From Intestinibacillus massiliensis (GTDB lineage: Bacteria; Bacillota; Clostridia; Oscillospirales; Butyricicoccaceae), in NCBI GenBank assembly GCA_029267335.1, contig JAJUJC010000004.1, forward strand, positions 124,001 to 188,000: a DNA stretch of 64,000 nt, given 5' to 3'. A program made the translations under genes and the position numbers. Shown here piece by piece: positions 16,132 to 23,365 of this stretch. Numbering within the stretch: the stretch's first letter is position 1; every line of letters begins with the position of its first letter. The notes beneath the pieces were generated by a model, which saw nothing but the letters and a program-made list of their open reading frames with translations, did no database searches and was not told where the DNA came from.

Positions 16132-16548
16132 ATGGATTCCAATATTAATCGCAGCGTTTTACCGAATACCCCACGTAGCACCCAAAATCAACTTGGGACA
16201 GACAATTCGAGGCTTCAAGAGCTATTCCCTGACCTGTATCCGCAAATTAAACCGCATATTGATGAAATTGTAAAGATTCTGCAAAACCAGGAGTTAAACG
16301 ACAGCCTGATCGATGCCATCGTGGACGATATTATAAACAGAATGGGCGAGTATGGAGATCTTCTGCCGGAACACATGGACGAGGCAGTGCCAACACAAGC
16401 TTGGGATAATTATTATAGAGGCGATATGAATAACTTTTGGCGATATCGCCGTACAAATCCCTATTATCGCCGCAGGAGATATCCCATGTATTACGGCGAT
16501 TTATCAATGCGTGATTTAATTCGTCTGCTGCTGAGTCAGTTGGGCTGA
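16132..16548 (+). CDS. Unknown 138-residue protein, Arg/Tyr-rich tail, possible spore protein
   Basis: It starts at ATG 16132 (MDSNINRSVLPNTPRST); an in-frame GTG 9 bp upstream is less well placed. The first third is polar and Asn/Gln-rich, the middle (LYPQIKPHIDEIVKILQNQ) is helical, and the C-terminal part carries WRYRRTNPYYRRRRYPMYY followed by a short amphipathic helix. Tyr/Arg-rich stretches of this type are common in spore coat proteins, but no family is recognised. Its codon use is clearly AT-richer than its neighbours, hinting at transfer or a weakly expressed late gene. It has its own terminator and a sigma-K-like promoter. Confidence 0.75.
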   Translation: MDSNINRSVLPNTPRSTQNQLGTDNSRLQELFPDLYPQIKPHIDEIVKILQNQELNDSLIDAIVDDIINRMGEYGDLLPEHMDEAVPTQAWDNYYRGDMNNFWRYRRTNPYYRRRRYPMYYGDLSMRDLIRLLLSQLG

Positions 16549-16578
16549 TACCGTCTATACTGACCGTCACTTTGCGAT

Positions 16579-16619
16579 AGATGTACCCTTTCATCGTTTG
16601 ATCGGGTGCATCTTTTTTT
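16579..16619 (+). terminator. Terminator after the 16132 ORF
   Basis: Arms AGATGTACCC and GGGTGCATCT (one G-U pair) at 16579-16588 and 16604-16613, followed by seven Ts. Confidence 0.8.
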
Positions 16620-16716
16620 CGCCCTGCGCTGTCTCGGTGGCAATCCCGCTATTTCTCAGGACTTTTGACATTTTCAAAATATCTTTTATCGAAACTAAAA
16701 CCACGCTTTAAGACGC

Positions 16717-16750
16717 AAAAAAGCTCAGAAACCGAAGTTTCTGAGCTTTT
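16717..16750 (-). terminator. Terminator after the two tRNA-Ser genes
   Basis: A 14-bp stem (AAAAGCTCAGAAAC / GTTTCTGAGCTTTT) with a short CGAA-type loop lies directly 3' of tRNA-Ser(GCT). The A run at 16717-16722 supplies the U tract on the minus strand. Confidence 0.85.
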
Positions 16751-16751
16751 A

Positions 16752-16842
16752 TGGCGGAGACGAAGAGATTTGAACTCTTGCGCCGATTTCTCGACCTACT
16801 CCCTTAGCAGGGGAGCCCCTTCACCAGCTTGGGTACGTCTCC
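16752..16842 (-). tRNA. tRNA-Ser (anticodon GCT)
   Basis: A 91-nt class II tRNA. The acceptor arm GGAGACG pairs with CGTCTCC, followed by discriminator G and an encoded CCA. The anticodon loop reads CTGCTAA within a CTCCC/GGGAG stem, giving GCT (serine AGC/AGU codons). A long variable arm and the GTTCAAATC T-loop are present. Confidence 0.97.
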
Positions 16843-16880
16843 ATGTCAAGTGTGTGAGTTGTTGCTCCGCCGGACAGCGT

Positions 16881-16970
16881 TTGGCGGAGAGGGTGGGATT
16901 CGAACCCACGCGCCCTTTCGGACAAACGGTTTTCAAGACCGCCTCGTTATGACCACTTCGATACCTCTCC
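16881..16970 (-). tRNA. tRNA-Ser (anticodon TGA)
   Basis: A 90-nt class II tRNA. The acceptor GGAGAGG pairs with CCTCTCC, then discriminator G and an encoded CCA. The anticodon loop CTTGAAA sits on a CGGT/ACCG stem, giving TGA (serine UCA and other UCN). A long variable arm and the GTTCGAATC T-loop are visible. It lies 38 bp upstream of tRNA-Ser(GCT) and is probably co-transcribed. Confidence 0.97.
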
Positions 16971-17106
16971 GTATCACTAGCCCGATAAGCATTTACTATT
17001 TTATCATAGCGCTTTCGCTCTGTCAACACCTTTTGTGTATTTTTGCAGTAGAACTTTATCATAAAATGTGATAGACTACAAGACAATGCAAAGGAGTGTT
17101 GTTTTC

Positions 17107-18573
17107 TTGTTTGATCTGGCAAAAATCACGGATAAAACCTTACTTGAGGGCATTTTATCGGTGTTCTATTCTTTTTGTGGGATCCCCCACGCTTCCGGCG
17201 CGGAGAAGCCGCTTTCGGATCAGCTTTTGAAACGTTTTCAGTCCGCCGGGCTGATTGCCTCACAAGACGTGCACGGCAATCTCACCGTGGACTTTCCCGC
17301 AACGGCAGGCCACGAGCATGCGCCGCTCACCGCCGTTCAGGGACATCTCGATATGGTCTGTGCGGCGCGTGCGGGCAGCGGTTGGGATGGCCGTACCGAT
17401 CCGGTGCGCACCCAAATCATCGACGGCTGGTTGTGCTCGGACGGTGCATCCTCTCTCGGTGCGGACTGCGGCATCGGCAATGCGGCGGCGATCTGGCTGC
17501 TGACCGATGCAGCGATCGCGCACGGTCCGGTACGGCTGCTGCTCACAGTCGACGAAGAAACCGGTCTGCGCGGCGCGCAGGCGATGGATGCATCCTGTGT
17601 ACGCGACGTACGTTACTTCATCAATCTGGATGGTTTCAGTGCCCATCAAGCGGTGATTTCTTCGGCAAGCGGTCTGCGCGAGACCTTCCGCCGTTCGCTC
17701 AAAACCTGCCCCACGCAGGGACAAACTGCGGTACGCCTCGCGCTCACCGGTTTACGCGGGGGGCACTCAGGCTATGACATCGGCAAGAACCGTGCCAATG
17801 CGGTGCGCGAACTTTGTACCTATCTGCGCGCGCTGCCTGTATCCTACGAACTTACCGACCTCCATGGCGGCACGGCAAGCAATGCCATTCCTTTCTCCTG
17901 CGAGGTGACACTTGTGATTGCGGAGGAGGACATCAGCCGTCTGCGCGCGAGCGCGCGCCGTTTTCAAACCGCACTGCTCAAGCGCTTCGGTACACAGGAA
18001 CCCGACATTGCGGTCACGCTTACGCGCGTGGATCGACCCGCTGCTGTGTGGATACCGGAGTGCACCCGTGCCGTGATCGATCTGTGCACCTCGCTGCGCG
18101 ATGGCGTGTATGCGATGCGCAGCGATATACGCGATTGCGTGCGCGCGTCCTCCAACCTTGGTACGATCGTTACCACCGGCGATGCGATTGAAGTGCATAC
18201 GATGGTGCGCTGCGCAGACCCGCGTGAGGAACGCGTGCTCACGGCACTGCACGAGGTCACCGCGGAAGGCACGGGCTTTACGCGCCATGCCGACGGGTAT
18301 CCTGCGTGGCCGGGCTCGACTGCTTCCCCGCTTGCGCGCCGCATGGACAGACTGCGCCGCCGACTTGTCGGTGCGCCGCTCGAACTGGTCGCGACCCACG
18401 TCGGACTGGAACCGTCCGTCTTTTACGCAAAAAATCCGCAAATGGAGCTTGTGAGCATCGGTGCGACCATTTTACATCCACATTCTCCCGATGAGCGCGT
18501 GGAATTATCATCGATCGTGTCGCTCACGCGGCTGCTCGGCGCGACGCTGACCGATATTGCGGCGGCACCCTAA
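17107..18573 (+). CDS. pepD: Aminoacyl-histidine dipeptidase (PepD, M20C)
   Basis: 488 residues, the usual PepD length. It is a cytosolic dizinc dipeptidase that cleaves Xaa-His and many other dipeptides. Metal-site motifs are in order: GHLDMV, GADCGIGNA, the catalytic/ligand DEETGLRG, a NLDG Asp and a late HPHSPDE His. The lid-domain GGHSGYDIG is also present. TTG 17107 is chosen because AAGGAG lies about 10 nt upstream; the in-frame ATG 17086 and GTG 17068 precede that site. The stop overlaps the convergent HD gene's stop by 3-4 bp. Confidence 0.95.
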   Translation: MFDLAKITDKTLLEGILSVFYSFCGIPHASGAEKPLSDQLLKRFQSAGLIASQDVHGNLTVDFPATAGHEHAPLTAVQGHLDMVCAARAGSGWDGRTDPVRTQIIDGWLCSDGASSLGADCGIGNAAAIWLLTDAAIAHGPVRLLLTVDEETGLRGAQAMDASCVRDVRYFINLDGFSAHQAVISSASGLRETFRRSLKTCPTQGQTAVRLALTGLRGGHSGYDIGKNRANAVRELCTYLRALPVSYELTDLHGGTASNAIPFSCEVTLVIAEEDISRLRASARRFQTALLKRFGTQEPDIAVTLTRVDRPAAVWIPECTRAVIDLCTSLRDGVYAMRSDIRDCVRASSNLGTIVTTGDAIEVHTMVRCADPREERVLTALHEVTAEGTGFTRHADGYPAWPGSTASPLARRMDRLRRRLVGAPLELVATHVGLEPSVFYAKNPQMELVSIGATILHPHSPDERVELSSIVSLTRLLGATLTDIAAAP

Positions 18574-19073
18574 GCTTGCCACGGCGGCGCGAGGAAAAGC
18601 TGTTCGAGATAATGCTTGCCTGTCTGCGTGCGGAAAATACGGTCTCGCGCCGCTTCGCACGCCTCACGCGGCAGCGCATCCTCATAGGCGTTGACCAGAA
18701 AATCCGCCTCGAGCAAAATGCGAAACGGCAGTTCCTCGGACGCCTGATAGCTGTGATGATGTGCGATCAGCCAGCAAATACGCTCGATCTCATCCTCCGT
18801 GCACCCCAGCGCGCACAGCAGTGCATGCGCGACTGGTGGCCCCTCCATCTCCTGCCAGTTGCCCGCGGACGAGCCGTGAGCATGCTCAGCATTGTGGATG
18901 CCGATGTCGTGCAAAATGGCGGCGGCATCGAGCAGTTCCTGTTCGTGTGCGGACAAGCGCTCTGCTATCCCGATTGCGTGACAGAAGGCGTGTACCTTCA
19001 TAAAGTGCTGCACACGGCGCGGGTCTCCCGCGTCGTATTCGATCGCCTTTGTCGTGAGCATGCTCAGATCCAT
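18570..19073 (-). CDS. HD domain protein (putative phosphohydrolase)
   Basis: 167 residues with an HD-superfamily metal site: His in MKVHAFCHAIG, the HD pair in ILHDIGIHNAEHAHG and later His/Asp in LIAHHHSYQ and LLEADFLVNA. Such proteins are often nucleotide or phosphate-ester hydrolases; the substrate here is unknown. The ATG at 19073 follows a GGGGGAG site. It is convergent with pepD, with overlapping stop codons and no terminator between them. It is divergent from the MATE gene, with about 90 bp between the starts. Confidence 0.9.
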   Translation of the reverse strand: MDLSMLTTKAIEYDAGDPRRVQHFMKVHAFCHAIGIAERLSAHEQELLDAAAILHDIGIHNAEHAHGSSAGNWQEMEGPPVAHALLCALGCTEDEIERICWLIAHHHSYQASEELPFRILLEADFLVNAYEDALPREACEAARDRIFRTQTGKHYLEQLFLAPPWQA

Positions 19074-19166
19074 GGCGGCTCTCCCCCTGCTTTCTGTTGA
19101 GATTCTTTGATTTTGATTGTAAAACACCGCCCCGCGCCTGTCAAGCGCGTTGTGAAAGGAGCGCTT

Positions 19167-20492
19167 ATGCCTGGGAAGGCTTTCGATTTATTGCAGGACG
19201 ACCCCAAAAAGCTGTTCGGACGGTATCTTCTGCCCTCGATCAGTGCAACCTTTGTCACTTCTATCTATATCATCGTCGACACGATTATGATCGGGCGCGG
19301 CGTAGGCAGCGACGCACTCGTCGCACTCAATCTGGTGCTGCCGGTGTTTTCTGCGCTGTTTGCGTTCGGCATGCTGTTCGGCGTAGGCGGCGGCGTACTG
19401 CTGTCCGTCGCGCACGGCGCAGGCGATGAGCAGCGCGCGACCGAGGCGTTTTCGACTGCGACCGCCGCTGTCAGCCTGTGCGCCATCCTGGCGACCGTGT
19501 TCGGTTGCATCTTTCTCACGCCGCTGTGCCGTGTACTCGGCGCAGATGACGGCAATCTATCCATGGTGCGTGATTATGCACAGTTCATCGTATATTTTGC
19601 GCCATTTTTCATGTTTTCCTCGTTTTTACAGGCGATCGTGCGCAATGATCGCGACCCGCGCCGTGCGATGGCGGCGGTGCTTGCGGGTGCGGTGACCAAT
19701 ATTGTTTTTGACTATATTTTCATTTTCCCGCTTGGGATGGGGCTCGCGGGCGGTGCCGCCGCGACCGTAATGGGCAACGGTCTGACCGTGTTCTTGTTGC
19801 TCACCCACTTTTTCTCGCCTGTGAACTCACTGCACTTTTCGCGCCGCGCGGTTTCGGGCAACATGCTGCGGCAAATCATCCCGAGCGGCGCGCCGAGCTT
19901 TCTCATTGAGAGCGCACAGGGCATCGTAACCTTTTCGTTCAACCGCCAACTGCTGCGTTTTCTGGGGCAGACCGCGGTCGCCATCTACAGCATCATCGCC
20001 AACTGCGCCATCGTGTGCATGTCGCTCTTCAATGGGGTGTCGCAGGCGGCGCAGCCCGTGATCGCGGCAAATCACGGTGCAAACCTGCCGCAGCGCGTCC
20101 GGGCGGTGCGCCGTTTGGGACTGATCGTCGCATTTTGTATCGGCGGCGTGCTCACCTCGACCGCCTATTGGATGCCGCACACGCTCATTTCTCTGTTCGT
20201 CCATCCGACTGCCGCGCTGCTGACCGAGGGCACGCCCATTTTGCGGCTGTACTTTGTTGCGTTCATCCCGATGGGACTCAATTTGTTCCTATCGACCTAT
20301 TTCCAATCGCGCGTGCACGCGGCGCAGTCGCTCTTCCTCACGCTGCTGCGCGGCATCGCGCTGCCGCTCCTGCTCGTGCTCGCGCTGCCGGTGTGCTTCG
20401 GTGCGCACACCATCTGGCTGACCGTACCGATCACGGAAACGCTCACCCTGCTGTGCGCCCTTGCGCTGCTCCGCCGCGAGCGCACAAACTGA
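19167..20492 (+). CDS. MATE family multidrug/metabolite exporter
   Basis: 441 residues with about twelve membrane helices in two homologous halves, the MATE topology of a cation-coupled antiporter. N-terminal LFGRYLLPSISATFVTSIY and VDTIMIGRGVG-type motifs and the central GAVTNIVFDYIFIFPLGMGLAGGA loop are characteristic. The start MPGKAFDLL is preceded by AAAGGAG; an in-frame ATG further up would add 20 non-family residues. Substrate unknown. A strong terminator follows at 20519. Confidence 0.94.
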   Translation: MPGKAFDLLQDDPKKLFGRYLLPSISATFVTSIYIIVDTIMIGRGVGSDALVALNLVLPVFSALFAFGMLFGVGGGVLLSVAHGAGDEQRATEAFSTATAAVSLCAILATVFGCIFLTPLCRVLGADDGNLSMVRDYAQFIVYFAPFFMFSSFLQAIVRNDRDPRRAMAAVLAGAVTNIVFDYIFIFPLGMGLAGGAAATVMGNGLTVFLLLTHFFSPVNSLHFSRRAVSGNMLRQIIPSGAPSFLIESAQGIVTFSFNRQLLRFLGQTAVAIYSIIANCAIVCMSLFNGVSQAAQPVIAANHGANLPQRVRAVRRLGLIVAFCIGGVLTSTAYWMPHTLISLFVHPTAALLTEGTPILRLYFVAFIPMGLNLFLSTYFQSRVHAAQSLFLTLLRGIALPLLLVLALPVCFGAHTIWLTVPITETLTLLCALALLRRERTN

Positions 20493-20518
20493 GCATGCTC
20501 AGGATTTTCCGCACACAC

Positions 20519-20552
20519 AAAAAGGCGACAGCTTACGCTATCGCCTTTTTTT
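20519..20552 (+). terminator. Terminator after the MATE gene
   Basis: AAAAAGGCGA and TCGCCTTTTTTT arms with a 12-nt loop. It works toward the right and, because of the A run, probably also for the minus-strand gene ending at 20560. Confidence 0.85.
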
Positions 20553-20559
20553 ATGGCGC

Positions 20560-20916
20560 TCAGCGGCAGTTTTTGCGCATGGACAGGATCATCTGATTGC
20601 CTTCCATGCGTGCGTCCGCCTCGTCGAGCATCTGCCCGACAAGCTGTAGCTCCGAATTGTTTCCGCCCTCGTCGTCCCCTGCCAGCTCCCAGAAATAATT
20701 TTCGACTGCTTCATTGCGCTCGACCTTGAGGAAGCGGTTGAGCGTATCGACCGCATGCTGTCCCGCCACAGGATCGGGACAGTCCCCCGTGAACACGATA
20801 TGAAACCCCTCGTCGTCCTTGCGCAGATCCATATGCGTATCCGTGATGCCCGCATGGAACTGAAACCGCAAAATCTCGTCGATGATGCGAATCACTTTTT
20901 TTCTTGCCTGCTTCAT
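20560..20916 (-). CDS. Unknown 118-residue protein coupled to a DUF1576 membrane protein
   Basis: A soluble protein opening MKQARKKVIRIIDEILRFQ, with an acidic beta-like middle (DLRKDDEGFHIVFTGDCPD) and a helical C-terminal half ending MRKNCR. No family is recognised. It starts inside the last codons of the DUF1576 gene (4-bp ATGA overlap), so the two are co-translated and probably function together. The ATG is read with the GGGGGAAA-type stretch upstream. Confidence 0.8.
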   Translation of the reverse strand: MKQARKKVIRIIDEILRFQFHAGITDTHMDLRKDDEGFHIVFTGDCPDPVAGQHAVDTLNRFLKVERNEAVENYFWELAGDDEGGNNSELQLVGQMLDEADARMEGNQMILSMRKNCR

Positions 20917-22184
20917 TTTTCCCCCTCTTTCCGCAGCGCCTGCATGAGCGGCAGCAGCACGATACACACGAGCCCCGCCGAAAAACCGTTATTGTACAAA
21001 TTCAGCCCCTCATAGACCACCCCAACATTGAGCACCACCCAAGTGTGCAGCATACCCGCTGTGATGCCCCAAAACGGTCCGAATTGACCCGCGATCGGTG
21101 CAAGTCCGGTCGAAAACAGCACCGCAAGCAGGACCGATGGGTCATTCACCCGATGGATGGACAGCTCCGCCGCGATCACCACGCCGAGCATGACCCAGAT
21201 CATATTGCGCAGATGCTTGCCAAACGCGCCGAACCCGGCGATCGTGAAAATGCCGCCGATTGTCGGACCGTTGAGCGCACCACCGACCGCGACCACGAAT
21301 CCCGTCGCGAACAATCCGACGACAGACATGTTCATGAGCGTGACCGGATAGCCGTCGAGCACGATAAAGTCCGCGATCGCGCGACCGGAATGGCACGTCA
21401 AATGCCACAGTCCGCGCACACTCCTGCCACCCAGATACCATCCCATCGCAAAAAGCGCTCCGAACAGCACAGCAAGCAGTCCGCCGAGCAATGCATTGTT
21501 GCCGCTGCTCCAGATCAGGCGCGACTCATAGCTGTTCCCGAAGGATTTGAGTATGGACACGAGCACCATGCCGATCAGTCCCGCGGCAAAGCCGACATTA
21601 TACAGATTATACCCCTGATGCACGCGCAGCGTATAAGCGGAGATCGAGGGTAGAATAAAGCCGATCAGCAGCCCGATCCCGAGCGGGAACAGGTGCGGCA
21701 GCATTCCCCGCCAACCCGCGGACAGCAGCGACATTTCCGTGACGATGGGGGACAGCGTCGTGCCGAACAGCGCGACATAGATATATTTGCTGACTTTTTC
21801 CTTTTGATATGCAGCGTATAGCGCCGTGCCGCCCAAAATTGGCAGGATATTAAGCGGGTTCTTGCCGAACAGCGCAAATCCGCCCATCAGAAAGCAACAC
21901 GCAACGCTCATGCCGGTAAACGGCAGACGCAACGCGCGCAGCAGAAGCACCGATGCGAGCATGAGCATGCCGCTGTTAAAAAACGCCGCACCCAGTCCGG
22001 CAAGCTCGATATAATCTGTGACAAGACGCGCAGGCTCAGTGCAAATGCGCACCATGCCCTGTGCGATCTCGCGCGGAGACTGCACGCAAAACGCGAACAG
22101 CAGCAGCGCCGCGGCAAACAGCAGCAACGTCGTATATACAAAATCGCTTTCCCTGTTCTTGTCATAGTGCACCGTCAAGCGCAT
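20913..22184 (-). CDS. DUF1576-type integral membrane protein
   Basis: 423 residues, strongly hydrophobic, with about ten to eleven membrane segments. An internal duplication is visible: GYNLYNVGFAAGLIG near the middle and GLNLYNNGFSAGLVC near the C-terminus. This fits the DUF1576 family, membrane proteins of unknown function whose domain occurs in duplicate. The start MRLTVHYDKNRESDFVY follows AGGAGG. It lies 47 bp downstream of a yitT-type gene on the same strand. Transport of a small solute is a guess from topology only. Confidence 0.8.
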   Translation of the reverse strand: MRLTVHYDKNRESDFVYTTLLLFAAALLLFAFCVQSPREIAQGMVRICTEPARLVTDYIELAGLGAAFFNSGMLMLASVLLLRALRLPFTGMSVACCFLMGGFALFGKNPLNILPILGGTALYAAYQKEKVSKYIYVALFGTTLSPIVTEMSLLSAGWRGMLPHLFPLGIGLLIGFILPSISAYTLRVHQGYNLYNVGFAAGLIGMVLVSILKSFGNSYESRLIWSSGNNALLGGLLAVLFGALFAMGWYLGGRSVRGLWHLTCHSGRAIADFIVLDGYPVTLMNMSVVGLFATGFVVAVGGALNGPTIGGIFTIAGFGAFGKHLRNMIWVMLGVVIAAELSIHRVNDPSVLLAVLFSTGLAPIAGQFGPFWGITAGMLHTWVVLNVGVVYEGLNLYNNGFSAGLVCIVLLPLMQALRKEGEK

Positions 22185-22231
22185 ATGTTTCCTCCTGTCG
22201 ATACGGTGTAGCACGGATGTCGTTTGATGCG

Positions 22232-23134
22232 TCAATCGTGGGGCTGCTGATAGAAGTTGCCCGCGACCTGATCGGTCTTTAAGATGTTGATAAACGCGTT
22301 GGGGTCGATTGCGCGCACCTGCCGGATGACCTGTTTGACCTGATCGCCCGCGATGACCGAATAGATCATCTCGCGCGGCGTGCCGTTATACAGTCCGGTG
22401 CCCTGAAACAAGGTCGCGCCGTGATGCGTCGAGCAACCGATCTTGTCGTACACCTCGCGTGCGCGGTCGGTGATGATGAACAGCGTTGTGCGCTTGAAAC
22501 GCGGGTTGAGCCGATGCACGATCTGGGTCGAGGTGAACTGGAAAATGATCGAATAGAGCGCTTTATCCCATCCAAACAGCACACCCGCCACGCCTAGCAT
22601 GACCGCATTGCCGAGCAGAATATAGTTCCAGGCGTCCACGCCCTTTTGCTCGGATAGCGCGACCGCGATGAAGTCCGTGCCGCCGCTCGTTGCGCCGCCG
22701 AGCAGACACAGGCTAATGGCAACGCCGTTGATGAGACCGCCGAAAATGCACACGAGCAGCACGTCGCTCGTCAGCGGCACGGCAGGGATGAGATCGGTCA
22801 GTACGCTCGTGAGCACGATCATTGCGCAGGAATAGAGCGTGAACCGCTTGCCGATCAGCTTAAAGCTGATGGCGGCGGGTACGGCATTGAGCACAAAGTT
22901 GATTACGGAAAACGGGAGCGCGACGCCCGCAAAACGCTGCGCGCTGCGCTGAATGAGCAGCGACAGCCCGGTAAAGCCGCCCGGAAACAGCCCGCCTGCA
23001 TCCACAAAGCTCTTGATATTGCACGCCATGAGCACCGAGGCGAGCACGATGAGCGCCAATCGTCTGAGCCGCTCGCGCAGAGGCAGCGGCACATTCGCGC
23101 CGAACGGCACGCAGCGCGCCTTAAGTTCTTTCAT
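22232..23134 (-). CDS. YitT family membrane protein (DUF2179 C-terminus)
   Basis: 300 residues: about six membrane helices (residues 22-190) with the family motif GGLFPGGFTGLSLLIQR and the GGATSGGTDFIA loop. A soluble DUF2179 domain follows, with a LFIITDRAREV start and a HHGATLFQGTGLYNG block. These proteins are abundant in Firmicutes and their function is unsettled. ATG 23134 has AAAGGAG upstream. Confidence 0.92.
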   Translation of the reverse strand: MKELKARCVPFGANVPLPLRERLRRLALIVLASVLMACNIKSFVDAGGLFPGGFTGLSLLIQRSAQRFAGVALPFSVINFVLNAVPAAISFKLIGKRFTLYSCAMIVLTSVLTDLIPAVPLTSDVLLVCIFGGLINGVAISLCLLGGATSGGTDFIAVALSEQKGVDAWNYILLGNAVMLGVAGVLFGWDKALYSIIFQFTSTQIVHRLNPRFKRTTLFIITDRAREVYDKIGCSTHHGATLFQGTGLYNGTPREMIYSVIAGDQVKQVIRQVRAIDPNAFINILKTDQVAGNFYQQPHD

Positions 23135-23220
23135 CGGGTGTTCTCCTTTCGGTGAATGGCATGATCGTGTTTATTGTACCACGGCTGCGCACAAAAATCC
23201 ACATTCCACGGTGCTTTGCG

Positions 23221-23346
23221 TCAATCGTTGCGCTTGCGCACCGCAAACGCGACATTTTGCCCAAACCGGCACACGGTGTCCATGCCCTGCTCGTCCTGCA
23301 AAGCCTGTCCCGCCCACTGACCGGATACGATGCTCCAAATCGTAAA
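23221..23346 (-). pseudogene. C-terminal remnant of a flavodoxin-family NAD(P)H oxidoreductase
   Basis: In the 231-bp gap between yitT and the glycosidase gene, one minus-strand frame reads WSIVSGQWAGQALQDEQGMD then VCRFGQNVAFAVRKRND and stops. The ...QDEQGMxTxxxxGxNxA... ending resembles the C-terminus of multimeric flavodoxin/WrbA-like reductases. Only about 40 residues survive, with no start codon and an upstream stop, so it is a relic. The identification rests on a short motif. Confidence 0.4.
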
Positions 23347-23365
23347 ACGACTCTTTTATCGGTTG

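Noticed and set aside
16796-17122. ORFs overlapping the two tRNA-Ser genes
   Set aside because: They read through structured tRNA sequence; the tRNAs explain the region.
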